The notes: generated by a model from the sequence alone, not told the origin. DNA of 64,000 nt from Methanomassiliicoccaceae archaeon UBA71 (GCA_002504405.1 DARO01000001.1:17280-81279); one strand, 5' to 3'. Shown: positions 40,501-50,274, counted from the first letter of the stretch. Program-made: numbers and translations.

Positions 40501-43052
40501 TCGTCCTCCACCACGTCGCCCTGGGTGTACTCGTTCTGGAGCTTCTGCATGTAGTAGGCCTCCATGCGGTCCACGAGCTTCTTGAAGACGTTCAGCCTCA
40601 GGAACGCGATCTCCGTGAAGAACCACAGGACCACGACCCCGATGAACACCAGGTTGACGTGCATCGGGAAGATCACGAGCCCGACGAGGTTCACTGCGAC
40701 CACAGGGAAGTACGCGTACATGGCATAGACGAGCAGCATCACGAAGGCCACGAGGGCTATCGGTATGAGGCTCTTGTTCGTCCTGCCGTCTATCGACAGG
40801 AACTTGTACCTGGGGCAGACGAGCAGCATCTGGAGCATCCCCGCCGCGGACACGAAGAACACCATGGCGGACCTCGCGACGATCTCGCTCTCGTCCACTA
40901 TGTCCCACCCGAGGTCGCTCAGGAGCTGGCCCAGGGGCTTGCCTGATACCGCCTCCATGTGGGCCCAGTCTATTGCGAAGAGCCCGTCCTCGTAAGCAAC
41001 CCATGTAGATACGTAGACTCCTATCGCGAACAGCGAGATCACTATGGCGCTGGGCAGGCAGAACCGCAGGACGTCCGGGAGGATCAGCTCCTTGTTGTCA
41101 TCCGGCTTGGCGAAGATGGTCATGAAGAACGCGAATATCGTCACGGTGACGAAGGCGTAGTAGGTGTTCTGGATGGGCAGCATCGGGATGTAGCCCAGGA
41201 GCACGAAGGTGAACAGGTAAAGCATCGCGAGGGTGATGTTCCTCGTCAGGTACAGCTTCAGGATGTCCCTCATCCCCGACACCGTCCTCCTACCCTCGAC
41301 CAGGGCCTTCGGGAGGGCGGCGAAGTCGTCTCCGACCAGGACCATGTCGGCGACCCCCCTTGCCGCCCCGGAGCCGCTCTCCAGGGCGACCCCCACCTGG
41401 GCGTTCTTCAGGGATTTGACGTCGTTGACCCCGTCACCGATCATCGCCACGTAGTGGCCCTGCCTCTTGAGGGACTCTATGACGGCCTCCTTGTTCTCGG
41501 GCTTCATCCTTCCGAAGATGTTGCATTCGGAGGCGGCCCTGTCGAACTCCTCCGGGCCCATCGCATCCAGCTCCGGGCCGGAGACGATCCTCCTCTCCCC
41601 CGGGATGTCAGCGATGGAGAACAGGGCGTCGACAGTCACCGGGTCGTCGCCCGAGATGACCTTCAGGTCCATCCCGTTCCTCAGGAACACCTCTATCGTC
41701 TCCCTGCAGTCTGGCCTTATCTCGTCCCTTATGGATATGACCGAGATCGGGACCAGGTCGTGCACGATCGGGTTTCCTTCCGCGTCGTGCATCGGCCCGT
41801 CGCCGCCCCTGCATAGGAGCACCGTCCTGAGGCCCTTCCTGGATTCGGACTCTATGATGGAGGGCACCTGGTTCGGCGAGGTTATGTGGTCCCCGAGAGC
41901 CGTCCATGCGCCGACGTAGAGCGTGTGCACGCCGTCCGCATCCCTTGCCCTGACGGCGCTGTACTTCCTCTCCGAGGAGAACTGGATCTCCTCCAGCATC
42001 TCCGCCTCGGTCTCCCCGTACTCGTTGAGTATCGCCTCCATCGTCCGGTTCCTGCTGCCGGTCAGGCTGGCGAACACCGATGCGAGGTGGACCGCCTCCT
42101 CCCTCGGGACGAAATCCACGGACGACTCGTACCTGAGCCTGTTGGTCGTGATGGTACCGGTCTTGTCCATGCAGACGGTGTCCACATGACTGATGGACTC
42201 TACGGAGCTAGCCCTCTGGAGGAGCACCCCGGAGTCCGCCATCCTCGCGGCGGCGATCATGTACGTCAGGGTGATCAGAAGGAACAGCGCTATGGGGACG
42301 ACGTCCAGGCAGAGGACGAATGCCTCCAGGGTGTCGCTGAAGCTCTCGTGGGAGAGGAACAGCGACTTGAATATGGTTATGACGAAGAGGATGGCGGCTA
42401 TCACCATCAGGATCTTGGTGATGGTCCCCGTCTCCATCTGGAGGGGCGTCCTCTTCGAGGTGAACTTCTTTGCGTCCCTCAGCATCTGGTGGGCGTATGC
42501 GTCCGCCCCCACCGCGGTCACCCTGTAGACGCACTCCCCGGTGATGCAGAAAGACCCGGAGTAGACCTTGTCGCCCTCGTGCTTCCTTACGGTGCTGGAC
42601 TCCCCCGTCAGGAGCGACTCGTCCATCTCGACGGACCTGCACCTGATGGCATCGCCGTCGACGAGCGCCTGCTCCCCCGCGCGGAGAACAATCAAATCGT
42701 CCATGACGATCTCGGACTGGTCGATCTCGGATTCCGAGCCTTCCCTGAGGACGGTCACCTTCGGCCTCACGAGGAGGGCGATCTTGTCCAGCTTGCGCTT
42801 GGCGCGCATCTCCTGTATCGTCGAGATGAGGATGTTGACGATTATTATGCCGGTGGCGGATACCGCGCTTATGGGCTCGTCGCAGATGAGCAGCAGGATA
42901 CCCAGGAGGAACAGTATCACGTTGAAGGGCGTGAACGTGTTCTTCACGAATATGTCGGTGTAAGTCCTGCTTGTGGTGACCTCGGCGTCGTTGGCCTGGC
43001 CGTTAGACTTGCGCTGGAGTACCTCCTCCTGGGTCAGACCGGTCTCGTCCAT
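40497..43052 (-). CDS. Cation-transporting P-type ATPase
   Basis: 851 residues. Catalytic features are present: TGES (149-152, actuator), DKTGT with the phosphorylated D296, and GDGVNDVKSL in the hinge. About ten membrane helices are expected. There is no N-terminal heavy-metal domain and no CPC motif, so it is not a copper/zinc pump. The TM4 sequence just before the phosphorylation domain reads DVVPIALFLL where Ca2+/Mg2+ pumps have PEGLP; this resembles the CtpE-like group. The ion is therefore uncertain. The stop overlaps the exonuclease stop on the opposite strand. Confidence 0.92.
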   Translation of the reverse strand: MDETGLTQEEVLQRKSNGQANDAEVTTSRTYTDIFVKNTFTPFNVILFLLGILLLICDEPISAVSATGIIIVNILISTIQEMRAKRKLDKIALLVRPKVTVLREGSESEIDQSEIVMDDLIVLRAGEQALVDGDAIRCRSVEMDESLLTGESSTVRKHEGDKVYSGSFCITGECVYRVTAVGADAYAHQMLRDAKKFTSKRTPLQMETGTITKILMVIAAILFVITIFKSLFLSHESFSDTLEAFVLCLDVVPIALFLLITLTYMIAAARMADSGVLLQRASSVESISHVDTVCMDKTGTITTNRLRYESSVDFVPREEAVHLASVFASLTGSRNRTMEAILNEYGETEAEMLEEIQFSSERKYSAVRARDADGVHTLYVGAWTALGDHITSPNQVPSIIESESRKGLRTVLLCRGGDGPMHDAEGNPIVHDLVPISVISIRDEIRPDCRETIEVFLRNGMDLKVISGDDPVTVDALFSIADIPGERRIVSGPELDAMGPEEFDRAASECNIFGRMKPENKEAVIESLKRQGHYVAMIGDGVNDVKSLKNAQVGVALESGSGAARGVADMVLVGDDFAALPKALVEGRRTVSGMRDILKLYLTRNITLAMLYLFTFVLLGYIPMLPIQNTYYAFVTVTIFAFFMTIFAKPDDNKELILPDVLRFCLPSAIVISLFAIGVYVSTWVAYEDGLFAIDWAHMEAVSGKPLGQLLSDLGWDIVDESEIVARSAMVFFVSAAGMLQMLLVCPRYKFLSIDGRTNKSLIPIALVAFVMLLVYAMYAYFPVVAVNLVGLVIFPMHVNLVFIGVVVLWFFTEIAFLRLNVFKKLVDRMEAYYMQKLQNEYTQGDVVEDD

Positions 43053-43089
43053 CGGCTCTCGATTGGGCTGATGTTTAATATCTTTGCCC

Positions 43090-45984
43090 TCAATCCTTCG
43101 AGAGGCCCATCCTGTTCATCCTGCGTAGCACCTCGTCGCGCAGCTCGTCCATCGTCATGGGATCGAACTCCACCGTCCTGCCCAGGGACACGTAGTCGAT
43201 GAAGCACCTCGCCGGCTTCCCGTAGTGGAGCGAGGCGGCGAGACCGTACACCGAGAGCTGGAACTCGTACTCGGCCTGGAACCTGTCGGACGCGTCGGTC
43301 TTGTAGTCGTGGACCTCGACCACGTCCCCGAAGTCGGCCAGCAGGTCGATCCTTCCTCTGAGGACGACGTCGGTGCCGGCGATGGGGAGGACGCAGTCCG
43401 TCTCCGCCCTGGAGTCCACCGCGCAGTGCGCGCGCTCCACGATCGAGCGCACCATCCCGAGCTCCGGATAGTCCTCCGGGGGCTCGTTTCCGTCGAAGAT
43501 TATCTCTGCCGCCGAATGCACGGCATCGCCGTACTCCGGGCCCTTGCCGCAGACCTCGTGGTTCTTCTCTGACATCCCGCCCATGCCGTCCTCCGTGCTA
43601 AGGTCCATCAGGTCGTGGACCGCGAACCTGGGGCTCCTGGGCCGGTACCCGGAGAGATCCGGCCTGGCCGCTGCCGTCGTTGAGCTGTCAAACGTCCTCG
43701 CCATGGGGGCAGGAGGGCCCTCGTAGACCCCTCCGCTGAGCCCCTCTATGAACGGGGAGGGGTCCGAGCAGATGAATGTCTGGTACTGCTTCGCCCTGGA
43801 TGCCGCCACGAAGAGCAGCCTCCTCTCCTCGCTGTAGTCCCTGCTGCCGGAGGCGGCCACCAACGCGGTCCTCCAGGACCTGCACAGCTTGGAGTACCCG
43901 TCGAACCTCCCTACGGAGTATGCGCAGCGTATGCCGATCCGGTCGTCGTAGAGGTAGGCGCCTCCGCTTCCGGGCCTGAGGGGCATGATCCCCCTGTCCA
44001 TGTACGGGATGATGACCACGGGGAACTCCAGCCCCTTGGCCTTGTGCATCGTCATTATCTTCACGGCGTCGCGGTCGATGGATCCCTCGAAGGGATACCT
44101 GGACCCGCTGGCTATGTCCTTCTCTATCATCCCAATCAGGTCCGATATCGTGAGGAGGGAGCCGCGGTGGGCGGTCGAGAGGGTGGTGATGATGGCCTGC
44201 GAGACGTCGTTGTCGATGCCGTACAGGGAGAATACCGTGGTCAGCATCTCGGTCACCCTGCGGCGCTTCAGGTAAAGGTCCCTGCGGGCCGCCACTATGG
44301 AGGCTGGCACGGCTGACGGGTCATCCCTCGCCGCCCTGCACTCGACAAGGGTGTACCCCATGTCTGCCATGATCGGCACGAATCCCCAGGGGTCCCTGTC
44401 GTTGTTGACGTACCTGAGCCATGCCAGGAGGAGCTTCCCCTCGCGTGTGGACATTATGTCGGCGTCCCCCTCGAGGTATGCCGGGATGCCGGCCGAGGTG
44501 AGGCCGTCGAGGACCTTGGCGCAGCCGGACGTTGTGCGGCAGAACACCGCGATGTCCCCCAGCCCCACGGGCCTGCGGACATCCCCGTCGGCTATCTCAC
44601 GGTCTGACTGGACGTAGTCGAGAACGCACCTGGCCACCGCCTCCGGCTCGCGGTCCCTCCCGTCGCACCTCACGAACCTGGTCTCGGTCAGGTCGCCGAT
44701 CCTGCCGTCGGTGTCCGCCTTGAGCCTCACCACCTTCTCCTCCAGCCTCTCGACGTCGATCTCCTCCTTCTCGGTGCCCCGGATGAAGAGGGACTCGAAC
44801 GCGTTCCGGACGATCGGCTCGGAGGAGCGGTAGTTCACGTCGAGGGAGAGCCTGGATACCGAAGGGATGCCGAACGGGACCCTGACCTTGTCCTCGTTGA
44901 GGAACCGGCGCATGGAGACCATCCTCTCCTCGAACTCCACTATGTTGTGGATGGAGACGAACCTGAACCCGTAGATCCCCTGCTTCCAGTCCCCGACGGC
45001 GCAGAGGTTCGGCTCCGAGAGGACCATCATCGAGATCATCAGCTGTATGGCGTTGGTGTCCTGGAACTCGTCGATCATGACGTAGCGGAACGAGTTCCTC
45101 TGGCGGATGCGTCCGTCGTCGTAGAGTAATGAGAACGCCAGCATGGAGGTGAGTCCGAAGGTGAGCCTGTCGGAGGCGATGCTCTTGCGGATGTACTCGT
45201 GGTACACGGCGTGTATCAGGTCCAGCAGGCCGGAGCGGTCCTCCCCGGCGGCGTCCGCCAAATCGGTCTCGTCCAGGACCCCCTCCGACTGGGGCAGGGG
45301 ATCGAAGCCCTCCTTCGGGGCCTTCTCGTGGATGGCCTTCCATGCCTGGGAGACGCCTGTCTTGGCAGAGGGCTCGTTCAGCCTGCGGAGGTCCTCCAGG
45401 ACCCCCTCCGTGTCGCCCAGGAGGTCCCTGGACGGGTCTATGCCGAACCATCCGCGCTTCAGCGGAAAAACGCCCTTAGACATCAGCCTGTTGATCAGCG
45501 CCAGGATGTCCTTCGGGTACTGGCTGGCAACTATCGCCGCATCGCCGAAGTCCTCCCCCCGCTCAGCGAGGAAGTCGTCGAGGAACGACGAGAACCAGGT
45601 CTCGTTTAGGGTGTCGTTGGAGACGACCTCCGCTCCCCTCGTAAGCCTCTCCGAAATCCCGAAGAACGAGCCGGCCGTCTCGGGCGAGTCCATGAGTATC
45701 GAGCGGCAGAAAGCGTCGAACGTGCTGGTCTGCACGAGCTTCGATTCCTTCAGCATGCCCCTGTCGGTCATGCTGCCCTTGATGCGCTCCTCCATCTCCG
45801 AGGCGGCATTGTTGGTGAAGGTGAGCATCAGCACGTCCCCGGGCGACACGTCCGGGCGGGAGACCAGGTTGAGGTACCTCTCCACGATGGTGTGGGTCTT
45901 GCCGGTGCCGGGGCCGGCGTCCACCACGACCATGCCGTCAAGGGTCCGGGCCAGCCTGGCCTGGGATTCGTTGAGGTCACTCAT
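43090..45984 (-). CDS. AddA-like UvrD-family helicase-nuclease
   Basis: 964 residues. Superfamily 1A helicase motifs in order: Walker A AGPGTGKT (23-30), TFTNNAASEM (Ia), VMIDEFQDTN (II), VGDWKQGIYGFR (III), NYRSSEPIV (IV), IMTMHKAKGLEFPVV (V) and EERRLLFVAASRAK (VI). The last 150 residues carry a RecB-type nuclease domain (YGDAVHSAAEIIF, GRIDLLADF, VHDYKTD). This order is that of AddA, which pairs with AddB to resect double-strand breaks. It overlaps the upstream AddB-like gene by eight bases. Confidence 0.92.
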   Translation of the reverse strand: MSDLNESQARLARTLDGMVVVDAGPGTGKTHTIVERYLNLVSRPDVSPGDVLMLTFTNNAASEMEERIKGSMTDRGMLKESKLVQTSTFDAFCRSILMDSPETAGSFFGISERLTRGAEVVSNDTLNETWFSSFLDDFLAERGEDFGDAAIVASQYPKDILALINRLMSKGVFPLKRGWFGIDPSRDLLGDTEGVLEDLRRLNEPSAKTGVSQAWKAIHEKAPKEGFDPLPQSEGVLDETDLADAAGEDRSGLLDLIHAVYHEYIRKSIASDRLTFGLTSMLAFSLLYDDGRIRQRNSFRYVMIDEFQDTNAIQLMISMMVLSEPNLCAVGDWKQGIYGFRFVSIHNIVEFEERMVSMRRFLNEDKVRVPFGIPSVSRLSLDVNYRSSEPIVRNAFESLFIRGTEKEEIDVERLEEKVVRLKADTDGRIGDLTETRFVRCDGRDREPEAVARCVLDYVQSDREIADGDVRRPVGLGDIAVFCRTTSGCAKVLDGLTSAGIPAYLEGDADIMSTREGKLLLAWLRYVNNDRDPWGFVPIMADMGYTLVECRAARDDPSAVPASIVAARRDLYLKRRRVTEMLTTVFSLYGIDNDVSQAIITTLSTAHRGSLLTISDLIGMIEKDIASGSRYPFEGSIDRDAVKIMTMHKAKGLEFPVVIIPYMDRGIMPLRPGSGGAYLYDDRIGIRCAYSVGRFDGYSKLCRSWRTALVAASGSRDYSEERRLLFVAASRAKQYQTFICSDPSPFIEGLSGGVYEGPPAPMARTFDSSTTAAARPDLSGYRPRSPRFAVHDLMDLSTEDGMGGMSEKNHEVCGKGPEYGDAVHSAAEIIFDGNEPPEDYPELGMVRSIVERAHCAVDSRAETDCVLPIAGTDVVLRGRIDLLADFGDVVEVHDYKTDASDRFQAEYEFQLSVYGLAASLHYGKPARCFIDYVSLGRTVEFDPMTMDELRDEVLRRMNRMGLSKD

Positions 45985-48625
45985 CCTCCCCAGCCTCCTC
46001 GATGGACACCACGTCGGTCGTGCAGGCCTCGTAGAAGTCGCACTTCCTGCAGTCGCATACCGGCCTCGCGGGGAATTCCGTTACGGACATCCCCACAGCC
46101 TCCCTATGCATCCTGTCCGCCTCCTCGAGGAACCTCTCCAGGGTGGACATCGGCACGATCACCTCTCCGGGGGTGACGGCCATGCCGCCGTCAAGCATCT
46201 TCGTCACCTTCCCGACTGCCGCTGCGGCATCCTTGCGGTTGGTGTCCGTGTCCTTGAGCCCGGCGGCGTCCATGACTGCCGTAACGACGGCGAACTGGTC
46301 CCTCCAGGACCGTGGGTCTCCCTGGGCGGTCCGGGATATCGCCCCCACCACGGCCTCGTGATGGGGCGAGAACTTCTTGCTGAGCGACGTGCGGACCTGC
46401 TCCATGAAGGCAGGGCTGGAAACAGCCGCGTCGAGCAGCTCCTTCCTGGAGACGGATACCGTCCTCACGCTCCCCATTATGTCGTAGCCCGGGTCCGCGG
46501 AACCCACGTCGTTGTCCATCACGTAGAACTGGCGGAACCTTCCGTCTGAGCCGCCCTCCTCCAGGGCCAGCGCCAGGTACAGCAGGGGCTGGAACTCGGG
46601 GTTCTGGGAGCGGGTCCCCTCCGACATGTCCTTCGCGATCGTGACGCCCGGATGCGGGGACCCGGTCTTGTAGTCAATCACGGACCCATCCCAGTAGAGG
46701 TCGAACACCCCCTTGATCGGATGCTTTGCGGACATCCTCTCGATCTCGCATATGGAGCTCCCCATCGGCAGCCCGAGGTTGGTGATGATGGCGTTGGGGT
46801 GGCTGTCGCTCTCGATCGGCGTGTCCAGGGGGGCCTCCACCTTGAGGCGGTCCAGGAAGCGCATGACGTTTACCAGCGCCCTGCGGACCCTGTCCCTGTC
46901 CAGTTCGGACATGAGGGGAGTGGAAAGGCCCGCGTACCTCTCGGATATCATATCAACGAACCTGTCCACGCCGTCGGCGTCCACGTACTCTGGGTAGCAG
47001 GCGTAGAACTCGGCGAAGGTGTGGATCAACTGCCCGAACTCGGTGTACTTGTTGTCCGAGTCCCTGAGGAGGGATGTGAACATGTACTTCCGGGGGCATG
47101 TGTAGAACGCGTTGAAGGAGGTCTTCGAGAACGGACGGTCGAACTCACTTTCGGGGTCCAGCTCCTCGGCCCCCTTGGATATCATCGGCGACGGCTCCTG
47201 CTGGGACCACCTACCCGGTACGAGGGAGGCGCACACGTCCGCGAAGGTGTCGCACTTCCTGTTGAATATGATGTCGAAGGAGAGGCAGGGGCGGGCGGGG
47301 GCCCCGTTCTTCGTGGCGTTCACGATGTACACCCTGCGGGACCCCTGCTGCAGGAGGGCCTCCAGGCGCTGGGCGTTCTTCTCGCTCTCCTCCTCGGCGT
47401 CCAGGTACCTCTTGCCGACGACCCTCACGTTCCAGTCCTGCTCCATGCCGAGGTACAGGACGACGGGCCTGTCCACGTAGACGGAGTTCATGCAGTCCGC
47501 GATGAGCACCCCGGACTTCTCGGAGGCGGGAATCTCCTCGTTGTGCTTCAGCTCGTTGACGTTGTCCACCGCGTAGCGCAGGTTGGAGAGCTCCCTGGGG
47601 GTGACGACCCTGTCCGCGATCCCGAGGTCCCTGATGATCTTCCCCACCTGGATCCTGGCGCGCCTGTCGCAGACGGCCTCCTTGACCTCGTCGAACGTCA
47701 TGCCGTCCTCGTGAACGGCCCTCATGACCTCCTTCAGCTCCAGGGCCTTCTCCCTCATGTCCTCTGGGCCCTGGCGGCAGAGGAGGAACCTCTCCCTGCC
47801 CTGCCTGAAGAACCCGTTGTAGTTGGAGAACAGCTCCTTCACGGCGCCCACCCTCACGGTCTCGTACGACATCGACAGGGTGAGGAACGAGATGTAGTCC
47901 CTGATCTGCGCGAGGTCGCGGACCGCCAGCTTGTTGATGAACGGCAGCCCCCTCCTGTACAGCGCAGCCCTCACCGCGTCCGCGATCGGGGAGCTGGCGT
48001 TGAGGACGATGGCGTAGTCCTCCGGATGGGCAGGGTCGATGAGGTCCACGGCGTTCTCCGCGACCTGGCGGTCGTTGCCCACCTCGCGTATCTCCTGGAT
48101 CTTGTACTCCCCGTCCCTGAACATGCTTATCTCGTCCGCCATCGGCGGGTTGAACTTCTTGTCCATGTTGTCGAAGAGGTAGGGCTCTATCATGGCGACC
48201 CTGAGGCCGCTGTAGAAGGGGTCCCCGTCGGGGTCGTACAGGGACATGACGCGGTCGAGCGTCGGCAGGGCCTCCATGGAGTCGTATACGCGGCGTGAGT
48301 CACGGGTGGTGAGGTGCTGCCTGACGTCGGATGTGTATGCGGCGATCTCGCGGATGTTCATGATCTCGCTGTAGACGTACCTCAGGTCGAGGCCGGTCTC
48401 GTCGCATACAGACGAGATGAGCTCCAGGTCGGATATCGTGCGCCTCCTGAGGAAGCTGGCTGCGCGGAGCTCGGCGATGTGCCTGGGAGTCATGGCGAAC
48501 TGGCCGATGCGCGGCGTGCTTATGCGGGAGTTCAGCGCGGTCTCCAGGGCGATGTCGTTGGTTATGACGAGGTCGTAGTCCTTTACCTCCTCGTAGAGCT
48601 CGTCGATGGTCTTCAGGCGCCGCAT
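45977..48625 (-). CDS. AddB-like subunit with iron-sulfur PD-(D/E)XK nuclease domain
   Basis: 882 residues. The first half looks like a helicase-fold subunit without intact ATPase motifs: I find no Walker A. The C-terminal region has the nuclease elements GQLIHTFAEF and a GVFDLYWDGSVIDYKTG stretch (metal-binding D and D-x-K). A cysteine in FYTCPRKY and three in CDCRKCDFYEACTTD (CxxCx5C at the end) match the four-cysteine staple of AddB/Cas4-type nucleases and should bind one [4Fe-4S] cluster. It is the first gene of the pair; the complex would process DNA ends for repair or defence. Similarity of the N-terminal half is weak. Confidence 0.85.
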   Translation of the reverse strand: MRRLKTIDELYEEVKDYDLVITNDIALETALNSRISTPRIGQFAMTPRHIAELRAASFLRRRTISDLELISSVCDETGLDLRYVYSEIMNIREIAAYTSDVRQHLTTRDSRRVYDSMEALPTLDRVMSLYDPDGDPFYSGLRVAMIEPYLFDNMDKKFNPPMADEISMFRDGEYKIQEIREVGNDRQVAENAVDLIDPAHPEDYAIVLNASSPIADAVRAALYRRGLPFINKLAVRDLAQIRDYISFLTLSMSYETVRVGAVKELFSNYNGFFRQGRERFLLCRQGPEDMREKALELKEVMRAVHEDGMTFDEVKEAVCDRRARIQVGKIIRDLGIADRVVTPRELSNLRYAVDNVNELKHNEEIPASEKSGVLIADCMNSVYVDRPVVLYLGMEQDWNVRVVGKRYLDAEEESEKNAQRLEALLQQGSRRVYIVNATKNGAPARPCLSFDIIFNRKCDTFADVCASLVPGRWSQQEPSPMISKGAEELDPESEFDRPFSKTSFNAFYTCPRKYMFTSLLRDSDNKYTEFGQLIHTFAEFYACYPEYVDADGVDRFVDMISERYAGLSTPLMSELDRDRVRRALVNVMRFLDRLKVEAPLDTPIESDSHPNAIITNLGLPMGSSICEIERMSAKHPIKGVFDLYWDGSVIDYKTGSPHPGVTIAKDMSEGTRSQNPEFQPLLYLALALEEGGSDGRFRQFYVMDNDVGSADPGYDIMGSVRTVSVSRKELLDAAVSSPAFMEQVRTSLSKKFSPHHEAVVGAISRTAQGDPRSWRDQFAVVTAVMDAAGLKDTDTNRKDAAAAVGKVTKMLDGGMAVTPGEVIVPMSTLERFLEEADRMHREAVGMSVTEFPARPVCDCRKCDFYEACTTDVVSIEEAGEDE

Positions 48626-48754
48626 GGGACATAATCCCCGCCGTATTATTTACCCTGAACGTCACGATATCAGCTATTGCGTCCTAGGACCGGTCTCCAA
48701 GGTTCTCGAAGGGGCGCGGGCACCATTCAAATACACGGCGACGGATGACACGGC

Positions 48755-49306
48755 ATGGATGATGTCTACGTTGTTCAGATCGCCTCGACGGGGCCCAAGG
48801 GCATGCCGACGGAGGCCGTCTCGGAGGTCGCCGTGTGCAGGATGCTGGCGGACGGGAGCGACTTCGACACCGTCCTCGACGAGTCTGTCGCGATGGACCC
48901 CCGGGACCTCGGGAAGGAGTCCCTGGATTGGATGTCCGCCTCGTACGGGATTAACCCCGAGGAACTCTACGGGGGAGAGGACAGGGACACCGTCGTGAAG
49001 AGGGTCCAGAATGCACTGTTCGGCAGGGAGTGCACGTCGTACAACGTCAACAACGTATTCGGGAAGTACCTATGCTACGAGCCCTGGGACTGCACGGGGG
49101 AGCTCACCCTCCTCCCTGCGATATCCGGAAGGCTCCCGGCCGACCTCAGGGGGCCGGCGGAGCGGGAGCACGAGCTCATCCGTGCAGCGTACGACAGCCT
49201 CTGCCCGGGGGACCCCGCGTGCGTCGGAGACGGCCGCAGGGCGGTCCACCTCGCGCAGATGTCGGCGTCGATAATGATGGCGCTGCGCACCAACGGCCTT
49301 CTGTGA
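48755..49306 (+). CDS. Catalytically inactivated DEDDh exonuclease-like protein
   Basis: 183 residues that align along most of their length with the exonuclease at 39841-40500: same strand order, a shared EPWD, TSYNVNNVFGKY opposite TAYNIAYDMDKF, and a similar end. However, VQIASTG replaces VIDTETTG (D to Q, E to A), the motif II aspartate is missing, and the terminal His and Asp are R and L. All four catalytic residues are gone. The reading frame is intact, with a TATA-like AAATACA about 25 bases upstream of the ATG, so it appears maintained rather than decaying. It may be a binding or regulatory subunit. It is divergent from the AddAB-like pair. Confidence 0.8.
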   Translation: MDDVYVVQIASTGPKGMPTEAVSEVAVCRMLADGSDFDTVLDESVAMDPRDLGKESLDWMSASYGINPEELYGGEDRDTVVKRVQNALFGRECTSYNVNNVFGKYLCYEPWDCTGELTLLPAISGRLPADLRGPAEREHELIRAAYDSLCPGDPACVGDGRRAVHLAQMSASIMMALRTNGLL

Positions 49307-49705
49307 TCACCTGTGGAACAGGACCGAGCTGAGGACCAGGTCGGCGATGGACACCAGGAATATCACCGCGTACACCACGAACAGGGGTATCGCGAGGAAC
49401 ACCGAGATTATCGGAAGGACAAGGAACACCGCGGGCACGAAGAACAGCAGCCCTGCGCCCAGGAAGATGTAGCCCTTGAGGTCGCGGTAGTTCCTGTAGA
49501 TCTGCCCGAGTCCCAGTATCCCGAAGAGCGCCGGGACTATCGCCAGGGCGAGGGCGAGCTTGATGCTGTAGCCGCTTTCGCGCCTCTTCCCCTGCGCCTC
49601 CTTCACGGGCTCCGGCTCCATGGGGATCTTCCTGAAGCACTTGGGGCAGGTTATGCTGTTGCTGGGGACGAGCTCTCCGCAGTTGGGGCACCTCCTGTCT
49701 GCCAT
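49307..49705 (-). CDS. Zinc-ribbon membrane protein
   Basis: 132 residues. One zinc ribbon (CPNCGELV and CPKCFRKI, residues 6-27), a charged linker, then three membrane helices (about 48-65, 75-98, 101-128). The ATG at 49705 follows AGAGGTGATC in the end of the thioesterase gene; the frame remains open further upstream only as a shadow. It is four bases downstream of the thioesterase, likely in one operon. Its design matches the ribbon proteins at 20002-20535 and 32560-33030; function unknown. Stop touches the convergent exonuclease-like gene. Confidence 0.8.
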   Translation of the reverse strand: MADRRCPNCGELVPSNSITCPKCFRKIPMEPEPVKEAQGKRRESGYSIKLALALAIVPALFGILGLGQIYRNYRDLKGYIFLGAGLLFFVPAVFLVLPIISVFLAIPLFVVYAVIFLVSIADLVLSSVLFHR

Positions 49706-49709
49706 GTGA

Positions 49710-50138
49710 TCACCTCTGGAGGACGAACGCCGTGTACGTGGAGGAGGCGATGAGCTTGCCCTCCTCCGAGAACGCTTCAACGCTGTAGACCCTGAGGGAC
49801 CTGGAGAGGTTGATGGGCCTGGCCACTGCGGTTATCCTTCCCGTTGCGGGGCGGTAGAACTTGGTCTCGCCGCTCTGGCCGGTGCAGGGGGCGTCGGTGT
49901 TGCTGAGGATGGCGAACGTGTGGTCCATCAGAGCGTAGAGGGCCCCGCCGTGGCCCCTCCCCATGCTGTTCATGAGGTCGGGGACCAGCTCCATGCTGCA
50001 CTCGCAGCGGTCCTTCTCGAGGGACACGAGCTCGATCCCGATATACCTGGCGAACGGCGCGTTGTACATTTCCAATATGCTGTCGGCGTACTGCTCCATC
50101 TCCGGAGATATCTTGCACAGGAGCTCGTCTCTGTCCAT
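49710..50138 (-). CDS. PaaI-like hotdog-fold thioesterase
   Basis: 142 residues with the 4HBT/PaaI pattern: ARYIGIELVSLEKDRCECSMEL, then NSMGRGHGGALYALMDHTFAI, in which the HGG(A/V) helix and the following acidic residue supply the active site, and the strand GRITAVARPINLSRSLRVYSVEAF. These enzymes hydrolyse acyl-CoA thioesters such as aryl-CoA; the particular substrate is unknown. I chose the ATG at 50138 with GGAGG directly upstream. It shares an operon with the zinc-ribbon gene and is divergent from xseA. Confidence 0.9.
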   Translation of the reverse strand: MDRDELLCKISPEMEQYADSILEMYNAPFARYIGIELVSLEKDRCECSMELVPDLMNSMGRGHGGALYALMDHTFAILSNTDAPCTGQSGETKFYRPATGRITAVARPINLSRSLRVYSVEAFSEEGKLIASSTYTAFVLQR

Positions 50139-50274
50139 GGCCTCCAAATCTTCGGGGTCGTATTTAACCAGTACAATCGTTCGACTGGGCTGCGTAGGAC
50201 CGCACCGCGCGGAGATCGAGGAATCCGCCCTGCTGCTCGAAGAAGCCAAATATCCGCTGGAAGATGGCGGATGC

